Shown here: positions 16,007 to 24,541 of the stretch, piece by piece
Numbering within the stretch: the first letter of the stretch is position 1
Layout: the number at the start of each line of letters is the position of its first letter
Assembly (NCBI GenBank): GCA_964509295.1
Contig: CAZDWS010000001.1
Coordinates: 186,001-250,000 of the forward strand
Source of the DNA: JBGSQR01 sp964509295
Lineage (GTDB): Bacteria > Desulfobacterota > Desulfuromonadia > Geobacterales > Pseudopelobacteraceae
Length of the DNA stretch: 64,000 nt
Direction: 5' to 3'
Notes under the pieces: model-generated
What the model was told of the DNA's origin: nothing
The model's input: the letters and a program-made list of their open reading frames with translations, nothing else
The model's database searches: none
Translations under genes and position numbers: made by a program

Positions 16007-16034
16007 GTAAAGGCGACCAATTGGTCGCCTTTAC
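16007..16034. terminator. 28-bp perfect palindrome, terminator of the chemoreceptor gene
   Basis: GTAAAGGCGACCAA is followed by its exact reverse complement. The minus-strand flank GGTTTTTATG supplies a T-run. The core is shared with the terminator at 13545. Confidence 0.7.
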
Positions 16035-16059
16035 TTTGTTACCGTTGCATAGAACAGAG

Positions 16060-17679
16060 TTATTGCGCCTTACAAAGCTTCTCAAAATCCATATCCGCAG
16101 CAAGCACACCCTTAATACGTTTCTGATCATCCAGAAGTGGCACCGAGATAGTCAGGCAGAAATGTCCGGTAGCCGATGAAAGGTACAGGTCGGAAATATG
16201 ACTGGCCTTGTTATCCATTGCTCCTCTGAACCAGGGGCGCTTGGACCAGTCCATGGCGAAACCGTCGCTGCCGTATGATGTATTGAGGTCAGATCCGCCG
16301 TGAATATTGGCCGTAATCTGTCTGCCATTGGCATCGGTAATGTAGAGCAACTCGATATAGGGATACTGGCGTATCAGACTGCGCATCTCATCTTCCTGTT
16401 TGGAGCGGGCCATGGATTGGATCTGCGGTTTTAAGCTAAGCGCTTCAATCACTTCCTTACCTCTGAAATGAGCCTCCAGACGCAGTGTGCCCAGTACCCC
16501 CAGCAGACCGTCCGTAATCTCACTCAACGCCTTGACCTCGTTGGACACTTCCCCTGCCATGCCTCCCATTTCTTTGGACAACGATGATGAGTGTTCGATC
16601 CCGGCTGCAACTTCCTGGGTCGTTGCCGACTGCTGCTCGACAGCAGAGGCGATTTGGGTAATCTGTTCGTTGACCTGCTCAAATGCCTCGGCGATCTGAT
16701 CTAGGGACGCCCTCACATTGTGAATGCAATCCGTTGTTTTTGACACATCTTCCGCTGTACCTTTCATGGCTGTAGCCGTCTGCAGTGATTCCGCCTGAAC
16801 ACCCTTGATGGTTGTGGATATTTCCGAGGTTACCTGAATGGTTTTGGATGCCAGGTTGCGCACCTCATCGGCAACGACCGCAAAGCCCCTGCCGTGCTCA
16901 CCGGATCGGGCCGCTTCAATAGCTGCGTTCAAAGCCAGCAGATTGGTCTGGTCGGCTATATTCTCGATCATCGTTACAAAATCGCCAATGGCCAGTATGC
17001 TGGCATTCAGCTTCTCAACTGTTGCGGATAGCTCGTTGGTTGAAGAAAGCACCTTCCGGGTCATTTGAACCGCTTCAACTGCTGCTGCCTGGCTCTCTTT
17101 AACAACATTGATGGCAGTACACGAGGTTTGGGATGCACTCAGGGCCTTATGGGCAATTTCATCGATGGATTGAGACATCTCTTCGGCGGCACTGGCTATC
17201 TGGTAAGCCTTTTCCGCCTGCACGTTGACATTGGCGGCCAGCCTGTCGGCATTCTGATTCAGGTTCGCCCCCAGTGAGAAAAGCCTGTTTGAATAGACTA
17301 TGGCGCTGTTCAGGGTGGTGTTCAGCCTGAAGGTCATTTTTTCCAGGGAACCGGCAAGGTAGCCAACCTGTCCATTCTTGCCGCCTGCGGCAGCTATCCG
17401 GATATGGCCCTGTGAGATATTTTCGGCGATATTCGCCACGCCACCGAGTTCGCTGATCGGCATCCGCAATACAAGGGTCACCAGCAGCCCGGTGCCGCAT
17501 ACCGACAGCAGGCCCACCAGGCTTATCAGGATGTACAGCGAACCCGAAATACTTTCATGGCCGGATCCCCCCAGGACATAACGGGTTCCCAGCAAAAGCA
17601 GTGCTACCTGGAAAATAGAAAGGACCAGCAAAGGCAACTGGATTTTTGTACGTCGCGAGGCGGGGTGGCTATTCGGCAT
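16060..17679 (-). CDS. methyl-accepting chemotaxis protein with C-terminal cytoplasmic Cache-like domain
   Basis: 539 residues from the ATG at 17679, which follows AAAGGAG; the longer frame from 17709 would begin before the ribosome binding site. Two N-terminal membrane helices (about 17-36 and 46-70) with only a very short periplasmic loop are followed by HAMP and then the signalling hairpin with the conserved tip IADQTNLLALNAAIEAA. After the signalling domain comes a PDC/Cache-like sensor (about 410-539: PYIELLYITDANGRQITAN, then KRPWFRGAM and VPLLDDQKRIKGVLAADM). Placing the sensor after the signalling domain, on the cytoplasmic side, suggests it detects an internal metabolite. Confidence 0.9.
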   Translation of the reverse strand: MPNSHPASRRTKIQLPLLVLSIFQVALLLLGTRYVLGGSGHESISGSLYILISLVGLLSVCGTGLLVTLVLRMPISELGGVANIAENISQGHIRIAAAGGKNGQVGYLAGSLEKMTFRLNTTLNSAIVYSNRLFSLGANLNQNADRLAANVNVQAEKAYQIASAAEEMSQSIDEIAHKALSASQTSCTAINVVKESQAAAVEAVQMTRKVLSSTNELSATVEKLNASILAIGDFVTMIENIADQTNLLALNAAIEAARSGEHGRGFAVVADEVRNLASKTIQVTSEISTTIKGVQAESLQTATAMKGTAEDVSKTTDCIHNVRASLDQIAEAFEQVNEQITQIASAVEQQSATTQEVAAGIEHSSSLSKEMGGMAGEVSNEVKALSEITDGLLGVLGTLRLEAHFRGKEVIEALSLKPQIQSMARSKQEDEMRSLIRQYPYIELLYITDANGRQITANIHGGSDLNTSYGSDGFAMDWSKRPWFRGAMDNKASHISDLYLSSATGHFCLTISVPLLDDQKRIKGVLAADMDFEKLCKAQ

Positions 17680-18036
17680 ATTCTCTCCTTTGAGTGCATA
17701 TTGCCTCAATCAGGCAATAGATTATTACCTTCCACTAGCACAAGCTGTGCCTATTCATTAAAGCCATCCCCACATTGCCAAAACCAGCCAACCCAGCCCT
17801 CAGCTCCGCAACCTGTCTGCTTTGCAGGAAAACCTCACATATTTAAAACATTACCGATTGCTCAGTCGGTTTTACTGCTGCTGCCGGATATGAATGCAGC
17901 ATGCTGAAAACTTGTGCATACTGGCCGCCATAGCTGATATCAAACTGATAACCGTTTTTATGGGCATCTGAAAGCAGGGATCAGGCATTTAAACTGTAAC
18001 TATTGTTAAATATCGACTTTTTGAAGGGCGCAAATC
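17680..18036. other. 357-bp intergenic region
   Basis: Between the chemoreceptor and the decayed small gene. A short dyad ATTGCCT...AGGCAAT lies at the chemoreceptor start. There is no convincing gene or RNA. Confidence 0.4.
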
Positions 18037-18187
18037 ATGAGAATCAACTGGAGGAAGGTTTGTAAACTCCTCTCCGGCGCGTTTTTTGTCTCGGCCGGAG
18101 AGATTTGGTATATTTCCTGGGAATACGAGATTTTCTTCACTTCACATTTTTTTGATTTACTTCTGCTTCGGATTTATACGGAAATAA
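18037..18187 (+). pseudogene. decayed small membrane protein gene
   Basis: The first 28 codons (MRINWRKVCKLLSGAFFVSA, with a hydrophobic helix) read well. The natural continuation is found by changing frame twice: a stretch reading FLGIRDFLHFT in the next frame, then FLIYFCFGFIRK ending at the TAA at 18185-18187. Such three-frame continuity over a short hydrophobic protein indicates two frameshifts, and probably an internal deletion, in what was a ~65-residue two-helix membrane protein. A weak GAAGGG precedes the ATG. The uninterrupted 60-codon frame through 18219 is therefore unlikely to be the true product. Confidence 0.55.
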
Positions 18188-18212
18188 TAATCACTTTTTG
18201 GTATGAAAAGCC

Positions 18213-19571
18213 TTATTGAAATACTACTGCCGACTCTCCCTCAGTATAAACCTGAATAGAGATTTTATCCTTTTGGACAACCATGTCATTAAACTTAAGG
18301 GTTTTGATATCTCCACTAAAAAACACGTTATCCGCCAACTGCTTTTTCTCAAGTGCTTTACCGGCCATCTGTCGTGATTTTTCCAGCTGTTCGCTCAGGT
18401 TCATATTCAGTTTTTCCTGAATCATGCTTCTAATGGTGCCATGAAGCAGCCAATCACCTGACTTGAGTAACAAACTTTGGGTCTGCATGTCAAAATCCAC
18501 ATCAACCAGAGAAAAAACCTTGGTTTGCGGATCAAAAGCCGGCTTGGCGGTCAAATAAAAGATTCCATCCAGCGATCCTTCTGTCTGCAGCTTAACCACC
18601 AGTTTTTCACCATTGCCATACAGATCAAAATCCTTGATGACAATACTCTTACCATCATTTTCAAAAGGTTTGTTAAGCAGTAAAGTGGACGCAATACTAC
18701 GCAGATCCTTGTAGAAGAGATCGGTCTTCAACGCAACGCGAAAAGTCTTATCAAAAGTATTGACCAGTTTCAGATCAGGCAAGGCGGACGGCGACTGACT
18801 GGCCGGCTCAGGACCAACTACAAGCTCTGCAAAGGTACTGATTCCGACGCTCAGTTTAACACTGTTATTATGAGCATACATGGGATAATGAATGACCTCG
18901 CTGGGGGTCAGTTTCAACCAGGCATTATAATTTTTGTCCAGCAAGACCGGTTTATGGGCGGTATTCCACACATTGGCGATCTGCGCTTTCAGCGGGAACA
19001 GATCGTTGATGTTTTGTGTGATCTGTGCCGATAGCATCTGTTGTAAAGGCAGGGTAACATCGTCCACAATCTTGCGTGGTTTGAATTTAACAAAACCGAT
19101 GCCAACCTCTTCGGCCATCAGGTCACTCAATCCAAGATAATGGACTTCGGTTCTCACTCGCCAATCAGAACTAACACCGGCATTGACCCTGAACTTCAGC
19201 TTCAGCGGGACGGACGGGGTTTCAAACATACGGTAGCTCAATGACATGGTGATCGGGATCGTAATATACAGATAGTTATCGGCGGCACTGATATAAATAT
19301 CGCCGTTGCGCAGCACATCAGCAGTCAAACCGCTGGTCCTGGTGGAGCCTTTATACAATTCATTACGGAGAGTCCGATTAAGGACCCTGGCTAGATCATA
19401 GGTCGAGGTTTCAATAGGTACATTAAGTGTTGACACTTCTCTCTTCAATTCCATGCGAAAAGCCTCCTCAAGAGGGCGCTCAGCCACTAACGGCTTACTG
19501 GCGCATGAACAGATTGTAGTGGCAAGCAGAGACGCTGCAAGCAGTGACAATAGAAGTTTTCCGGCAGACAT
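18213..19571 (-). CDS. DUF4403-family lipoprotein
   Basis: 452 residues. The N-terminal signal peptide ends in a cysteine-containing lipobox region (LLATTICSCAS), so it is likely lipid-anchored. The body resembles DUF4403, a tubular-lipid-binding-like domain of unknown function found in outer-membrane-associated proteins. There are alternating beta-rich repeats around IPITMSLSYRMF and a C-terminal half with SGDWLLHGTIRSMIQEKLN. It is transcribed alone; the function is unknown. Confidence 0.7.
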   Translation of the reverse strand: MSAGKLLLSLLAASLLATTICSCASKPLVAERPLEEAFRMELKREVSTLNVPIETSTYDLARVLNRTLRNELYKGSTRTSGLTADVLRNGDIYISAADNYLYITIPITMSLSYRMFETPSVPLKLKFRVNAGVSSDWRVRTEVHYLGLSDLMAEEVGIGFVKFKPRKIVDDVTLPLQQMLSAQITQNINDLFPLKAQIANVWNTAHKPVLLDKNYNAWLKLTPSEVIHYPMYAHNNSVKLSVGISTFAELVVGPEPASQSPSALPDLKLVNTFDKTFRVALKTDLFYKDLRSIASTLLLNKPFENDGKSIVIKDFDLYGNGEKLVVKLQTEGSLDGIFYLTAKPAFDPQTKVFSLVDVDFDMQTQSLLLKSGDWLLHGTIRSMIQEKLNMNLSEQLEKSRQMAGKALEKKQLADNVFFSGDIKTLKFNDMVVQKDKISIQVYTEGESAVVFQ

Positions 19572-19663
19572 ATGTTGTTCCTTTCAATAGTTTGGTTTTA
19601 ATTTACGTAATTCAAAAAATTTCCTAATTAGAGCCAATCTGCCTATATGGGCATAAAAGCAGT

Positions 19664-19772
19664 CCCCTCTCCATGAGGGAGAGGGTTAGGGTGAGGGGGC
19701 GGGGATGGATTTCCATGGAACTGCTGCCCCCTCATCCGGCCTTCGGCCACCTTCTCCCTCAGGGAGAAGGGA
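19664..19772. repeat. REP/BIME-like palindromic repeat pair
   Basis: An arm with CCCCTCTCC-ATGA-GGGAGAGGG (19664-19698) and an oppositely oriented unit (19727-19772) containing CATCCGGCCTTCGGCCACC and TTCTCCCTCAGGGAGAA. The second unit recurs at 29193-29238 with one mismatch in 46 bp. It lies in the gap between the DUF4403 and PBP genes. Confidence 0.75.
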
Positions 19773-19806
19773 TTAACGGGAGATTGATACTAATCAGGAA
19801 AAGTTT

Positions 19807-21825
19807 TTATCTAACCTCTTTTAAAACCCCATCCAACTTTGGTACTTTGGCCGAAGACATGGGCAGCTGTTTCGGTATCGGTAACGGAGGTAAAAGGTCT
19901 CCACCATGCTTTGGGCAGTATTCATAAGGCTCTGTGCCAGCAATAAAAAACTCATCTTTTTTTGTCGGACAGGCCGGTGCTGCCAATTTACCGGTAGTCG
20001 GATCAACTGAAACCGACACAACCGTTTCCGGTCTCTGAAAGTCCACAACCGGTTTACCGGACTGTGCTGAACGCATGTACTGAGCCCAGATCGGTGCTGC
20101 TATTGCTCCGCCGGTGAATCCCCTGCCGCCTGATTTAGGCTTGTCATGACCAACCCAGACCCCGGTAACCATCTGGGGAGTGTAGCCCACAAACCAGGCA
20201 TCCTTATAGTCATCCGTAGTACCGGTCTTTCCTGCAGCAGGGCGTTCCTGGCTGAATTTTTTGAGACTCTTGGCCGTACCGTAGGTCAGGACATCTTTGA
20301 GGATATCGGTTGTTACAAAGGCCGTAGCCGGTGCAATAGCTGCTGTAACTACCGGCTGGGTTTCGGTCCAGGCCTGCTTGTTGTGATCAAAAATACGGAT
20401 AATAGTCCGCGGTTCGGGGCGTGAACCGTTATTGGCCAGCGGAGCATAAGCTGTAACCAGTTCGCTGAGGGTTACATCTTCCGTACCCAGCGCCAGGGAC
20501 AGGTCATTCGGCTTGCGCAGCGTCAATCCGAACTTGGCGGCGTAATCGACGAAATTGTTAACACCTACGGTATCCAGAAGCTTGACAGTAATAACGTTGC
20601 TGGAATAAGCCAGAGCCTTCCTGAAACTGAGATCGCCATGCACTTCTCCGCCGTAGTTAAGCGGCTTCCAGACCTCACCATTACCTCGGTTGTAGGCCAC
20701 CGGAGTATCGTTTAGGACTGTGGCAGCGCTAAACCCGTTTTCCAGAGCAGCGGCATAGATCAGGGGCTTGATGGATGACCCGGGCTGTCGCTTGGCTGTA
20801 AATGCCCGGTTATATGGACTTTTGACATAATCAACTCCACCTACCGCCGCCAGTACGTCTCCGTTAGTCGGGTCCATACTGACCAATGCACCCTGCAGCG
20901 CCGGAGAAATCTTTTTCACGCCGTCAGCCAGAGCCTTTTCTGCCAGCAGCTGCAGTTTAAGGTCCATGGCTGTGGTTACCTCCAACCCTCCCTGATCGAT
21001 GATACCGGCACCGTAGATTTCAACCAGTTTGGCCCGTATATGGGCCAGGTAATACATGGCCTGATTCTGCGGTACAACCTTGACGGCGGTACTGCGCAAA
21101 GCCTTGTGCTGCTTGGCGTCGATCCACTCCAGATCCAGCATCCGCTTGAGGATAACATCCCTGCGCTGGGCAACCTGGGCCGGTTTACCGAGAGGGTTGT
21201 AGCGACCCGGATTTTTAGGCACCCCGGCCAGCATTGAACATTCGGCGTCGGTCAGCTCTTCCGGATATTTATCAAAATAAATCCGGGCCGCCTGGGAGAT
21301 ACCCCAGGCACCATGACCATAATAAATTTCGTTGAAATACATCTCCAGGATCTGCTTCTTACTGTAAGTCTTCTCAAACTCAAGCGCCATCTCGGCTTCT
21401 TTAATCTTCCTGTCGATAGTCTTTTCGCTGGTGAGGAACTTGTTCTTGATCAACTGCTGGGTAATGGTTGAGCCCCCTTCGGCCATTCTTCTTTTGACAA
21501 CATTTTTAACCATTGCCCGCGCAATTCCGCGATAATCAATACCGGAATGTTCATAAAAACGGGAATCTTCAACGGCAATCAGCGCCTTTTGCAGAAAAAA
21601 CGGGATTTTTTCGATCGGCGTCCAGTACCGTTTATCGGAAAGTATCCTTCCCGCAAATTTTCCATGACTATCAAAAATCTTGATCGAACTGTAGCTGACC
21701 GGTGCAGGCGGATAGGTGGCAAACGGCTCCAGGGCAGAGGCCGAGGAAATAAAAACAAGTCCCAGCAAAAACCCGAACAGGGCATGACGGTAAAACTTAC
21801 TCAGTATTGGATATATATGAGACAT
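19807..21825 (-). CDS. class A penicillin-binding protein (transglycosylase/transpeptidase)
   Basis: 672 residues from the ATG at 21825, which gives a normal signal anchor (HALFGFLLGLVFISSASA); an in-frame start 87 codons upstream would add a foreign stretch. The glycosyltransferase (GT51) domain has EDSRFYEHSGID and EGGSTITQQLIKN (about 80-240). The transpeptidase has the SxxK serine in GSSIKPL, SSN, and KTGTT (about 330-600). It polymerises and cross-links peptidoglycan in the periplasm. The C-terminal tail contains a cysteine pair region (APACPTKKDEFF, YEYCPKHGG) that may form a disulfide. It is a PBP1A/PBP1C-type bifunctional enzyme. Confidence 0.93.
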   Translation of the reverse strand: MSHIYPILSKFYRHALFGFLLGLVFISSASALEPFATYPPAPVSYSSIKIFDSHGKFAGRILSDKRYWTPIEKIPFFLQKALIAVEDSRFYEHSGIDYRGIARAMVKNVVKRRMAEGGSTITQQLIKNKFLTSEKTIDRKIKEAEMALEFEKTYSKKQILEMYFNEIYYGHGAWGISQAARIYFDKYPEELTDAECSMLAGVPKNPGRYNPLGKPAQVAQRRDVILKRMLDLEWIDAKQHKALRSTAVKVVPQNQAMYYLAHIRAKLVEIYGAGIIDQGGLEVTTAMDLKLQLLAEKALADGVKKISPALQGALVSMDPTNGDVLAAVGGVDYVKSPYNRAFTAKRQPGSSIKPLIYAAALENGFSAATVLNDTPVAYNRGNGEVWKPLNYGGEVHGDLSFRKALAYSSNVITVKLLDTVGVNNFVDYAAKFGLTLRKPNDLSLALGTEDVTLSELVTAYAPLANNGSRPEPRTIIRIFDHNKQAWTETQPVVTAAIAPATAFVTTDILKDVLTYGTAKSLKKFSQERPAAGKTGTTDDYKDAWFVGYTPQMVTGVWVGHDKPKSGGRGFTGGAIAAPIWAQYMRSAQSGKPVVDFQRPETVVSVSVDPTTGKLAAPACPTKKDEFFIAGTEPYEYCPKHGGDLLPPLPIPKQLPMSSAKVPKLDGVLKEVR

Positions 21826-22021
21826 AACGGTTTTCTCTTCTCTCTTTTGGAGATATTTTCTGGTGATTCTGTCACAACTCTCCTGATGCGGCAAGCCAAA
21901 GATAACTTGACCAAATAGATCAACTAAATATATAAAAATCATCTGGTTCATCAGTAAAATTAGATATCCTGAAGTTTTACGGTATACTAAACAAGCTAAA
22001 TCAGTTTCAGGAGAACTTGTA

Positions 22022-22192
22022 TTGAAAAAGCTTCTCACATGGTTTTCAGTCGGCTTATTGACAACAGCCCTGCTCGACCCTATCATCTACTCAATGCTGG
22101 AACAACCAATTCCATGGCTGAGAGACCTGCTTATGGCTGCTGCAGGCAGCGGTGGTATATATCTGTTATACAAGTATCGTCACGATCTATAG
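22022..22192 (+). CDS. small membrane protein with TTG start
   Basis: 56 residues, beginning MKKLLTWFSVGLLTTALLDP and ending YLLYKYRHDL. TTG is the start because CAGGAGA lies 8 bp upstream and a TATACT -10-like box lies about 40 bp before it. There are two hydrophobic segments (about 5-22 and 36-50). The function is unknown. It lies 9 bp before the ROK kinase gene, suggesting an operon. A non-ATG start and small size make it easy to miss. Confidence 0.6.
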   Translation: MKKLLTWFSVGLLTTALLDPIIYSMLEQPIPWLRDLLMAAAGSGGIYLLYKYRHDL

Positions 22193-22201
22193 CTGGTGCC
22201 T

Positions 22202-23122
22202 ATGCATACCAAAAGCAATTTTTACCCACATAAATCTGCCATCGGCATTGATCTGGGCGGCACCAAAACAGAATCAATCCTGCTGGCACCGGATAACACC
22301 ATTCTCTGGAGGCAGCGCAGGCCCACCCCAAGGGCTGATGGCTATGCAGCCATGCTGGTCAATCTTGCAGACATGATCAATGAGGCCGCCTCCAAACTTT
22401 CCAGTGACTCACCATACTCCATCGGCATCGGCATACCTGGTTCTATTGACAATGCAACCGGCTTGGTACGCAACGCCAACTCCACCTGCCTGATCGGGCA
22501 ACCGCTTCAAAAGGACATCGAACATTTAGTCGGCCAGAAAGTCCGGATTCGCAATGACGCCGACTGTTTTACCCTGGCGGAATGTCATTCCGGTGCGGCT
22601 CACGGATATGGACTGGTTTTCGGAGTAATCATCGGCACCGGCTGCGGTGGCGGCCTATGCATTGACGGAGTCGTCCGTGAAGGCGCTCACCGGATCGCTG
22701 GTGAATGGGGACATATGGTTGTTGCTCCGAATGGTCCCCACTGTTACTGCGGCAAGCGTGGCTGCATTGAAACTTTGATCAGCGGTTCAGGCATTGAAGC
22801 GGCTTATTTCAACAAGTACGGCCGAAAGCTTACCATGGATGAAATTGTCACTCAGGCACGATCAGGCGAACCTGGATGCAGAGACATTTTCGACCGTTTT
22901 CTGGACGACTTTGGGCGCTGCCTGGGAGGGCTGATCTCCGTACTTGATCCTGATGCTGTGGTGTTGGGCGGCGGACTCTCAAACATTGACGAATTGTATA
23001 CTACCGGAGCTGAGCGCGTCAGGTATTACGCCTTCCATGACAACCTGCAAACACCTATCCTGAAGAACCGGCTGGGAGATTCTGCCGGTGTTTTCGGTGC
23101 AGCCTGGATCGGTCAGACATGA
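22202..23122 (+). CDS. ROK-family sugar kinase
   Basis: 306 residues. The N-terminal ATP-binding DxGGT motif is IGIDLGGTKTE, and the zinc-binding ROK signature appears as HCYCGKRGCIE (about residue 182), with GIGIPGSID and NDADCFTLAE in between. These are typical of glucokinase and N-acylhexosamine kinases; the sugar is not determined by sequence alone. The stop overlaps the start of the YheU-like gene by 4 bp. The start could instead be a GTG 6 bp upstream. Confidence 0.9.
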   Translation: MHTKSNFYPHKSAIGIDLGGTKTESILLAPDNTILWRQRRPTPRADGYAAMLVNLADMINEAASKLSSDSPYSIGIGIPGSIDNATGLVRNANSTCLIGQPLQKDIEHLVGQKVRIRNDADCFTLAECHSGAAHGYGLVFGVIIGTGCGGGLCIDGVVREGAHRIAGEWGHMVVAPNGPHCYCGKRGCIETLISGSGIEAAYFNKYGRKLTMDEIVTQARSGEPGCRDIFDRFLDDFGRCLGGLISVLDPDAVVLGGGLSNIDELYTTGAERVRYYAFHDNLQTPILKNRLGDSAGVFGAAWIGQT

Positions 23123-23340
23123 ACGAAGAGTCCCTGGAAATACCGTTGGAAAGAATCAACCCTGAAACCCTGCGCATGATGATCGAAGAGTTTGTTACAC
23201 GCGAATGGAGTGAACTGGCTGATTCAGATCACACACTTGACGAAAAGATTGAACAGGTCATGCAGCAACTAAAAAGCAGGCAGGCGCGAGTTGTTTACGA
23301 CAGCCTCACCGAAAGCTGGAACATAATTCCGGCTCGATAA
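23119..23340 (+). CDS. YheU-family (UPF0270) small protein
   Basis: 73 residues. It matches the YheU pattern: IP-x-ERINPETLRMMIEEFVTREW, an acidic middle, and IEQVMQQLKSRQARVVYDSLTESWNII at the C-terminus. The function of the family is unknown. Coupled to the ROK kinase through an ATGA overlap. Confidence 0.85.
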   Translation: MNEESLEIPLERINPETLRMMIEEFVTREWSELADSDHTLDEKIEQVMQQLKSRQARVVYDSLTESWNIIPAR

Positions 23341-23359
23341 ATCATACTGGAGGAGCAAT

Positions 23360-24034
23360 ATGAAAATACTTGTCATCAATGGCAGCCCGCGCGGCATGCA
23401 GGGCAATACTGGGCGTTTGCTTGAAGAGGTGCTGAACGGTGTCAAAAAGTCTGGTGCCGAAGTTGAGATTCTCAACCTGAAGACCTTAACCGTGCAACCT
23501 TGTGTCGCCTGCGATATCTGTCACAAGACCGGCATCTGCGGCATCAAGGACGACTACGAGATGATCAAGGATAAACTGCTGGCGTGCGACGGTTTCATCA
23601 TTGCCAGCCCGAACTACATCTACAGCGTAACAGCCCAGCTGAAAGCACTTTTTGACCGCTGCAACGGCCTGATGCACTGTGCGGCCCTGGAGGGCAAGTA
23701 TGCCGCAGCTGTTGAAACCTCCGGCGGAGGAGAGGATCAGAATGTGCTGGACTACATGTGCAAATTCGTCAATATGACCGGAGCTGTAACAGTTGGCGGT
23801 GTTGGTTCAGCTGTGACAGGCATCAGAAAATTCCCGGAAGAGGAAAACCTTTTTGCGAAAGCCAATGAACTTGGCCAGGAGCTCTGCTGCAGCATCCGCG
23901 ACAAGAAAAAATATCCCGCTCAAGAGCCTTTCCGGCAGGGATTTAAAGCACACATGACCGGTCTGGTCGAGGCAATGAAGGAACAGTGGGTATTTGAACA
24001 CGAATTCTGGACAATGAAAACCCTTCAAAAGTGA
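23360..24034 (+). CDS. NAD(P)H-dependent FMN reductase-type iron-sulfur flavoprotein
   Basis: 224 residues with a flavodoxin-like fold. The FMN phosphate loop is INGSPRGMQGNTGRL (7-21), and a compact cysteine motif CVACDICHKTGICG (about 50-63) follows, as in archaeal/clostridial iron-sulfur flavoproteins that carry a [4Fe-4S] cluster. SPNYIYSVTAQLKALFDR is the usual dimer/FMN contact. It is probably an electron carrier or reductase for the molybdenum hydroxylase genes just downstream (45-bp gap); this link is inference. Confidence 0.85.
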   Translation: MKILVINGSPRGMQGNTGRLLEEVLNGVKKSGAEVEILNLKTLTVQPCVACDICHKTGICGIKDDYEMIKDKLLACDGFIIASPNYIYSVTAQLKALFDRCNGLMHCAALEGKYAAAVETSGGGEDQNVLDYMCKFVNMTGAVTVGGVGSAVTGIRKFPEEENLFAKANELGQELCCSIRDKKKYPAQEPFRQGFKAHMTGLVEAMKEQWVFEHEFWTMKTLQK

Positions 24035-24079
24035 GGTATAATTTCAAGCTACAGTTCATAGCAATTCAAGGAGGCTAAA

Positions 24080-24541
24080 ATGATTGTTTTCAATGTCAAC
24101 GGCAAGGAAACACGTATTGAGGCAACTCCTGACACACCGCTGCTGTGGGTGCTGCGGGAAAAAATGGGGCTGATCGGCACCAAGTACGGCTGCGGTGAAG
24201 GTCTGTGCGGTGCATGTACGGTCCTGATTAACGGCAAGGCCGAACGTTCCTGCGTCACCCCGGTTGGCGACGTGCAGGGCAAAAAAGTCCTGACCATCGA
24301 AGGCATCCCGGAAAACCATCCGGTTAAAACAGCCTGGCTGGCCCAGGAGGTCTCCCAGTGCGGTTACTGCCAACCAGGGCAGATCGTTTCTGCAGTGGCG
24401 CTACTGGAGAAAAAACCGAAACCGACCGATGCGGATATCGATAGCGCCATGGCAGGCAACCTGTGCCGCTGCGGCACCTATGGCCGCATCCGCCAGGCCA
24501 TCCATACTGCAGCTGAGGTCAAGGGAGGGGCCAAGCCATGA
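24080..24541 (+). CDS. 2Fe-2S subunit of a xanthine-oxidase-family molybdenum hydroxylase
   Basis: 153 residues, with two clusters. The plant-type [2Fe-2S] ligands are in GCGEGLCGACTVLINGKAERSC (about 35-56); the second, all-helical [2Fe-2S] domain has CGYCQPGQI and CRCGTYGRI. It is the electron-transfer subunit (IorA/CoxS type) of an enzyme oxidising an aldehyde or N-heterocycle. It begins a translationally coupled operon with the Moco subunit (ATGA overlap), XdhC and MocA. Confidence 0.95.
   Translation: MIVFNVNGKETRIEATPDTPLLWVLREKMGLIGTKYGCGEGLCGACTVLINGKAERSCVTPVGDVQGKKVLTIEGIPENHPVKTAWLAQEVSQCGYCQPGQIVSAVALLEKKPKPTDADIDSAMAGNLCRCGTYGRIRQAIHTAAEVKGGAKP

Noticed and set aside
15718..16059. 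SAM riboswitch upstream of metY
   Set aside because: AT-rich with no matching conserved helices.
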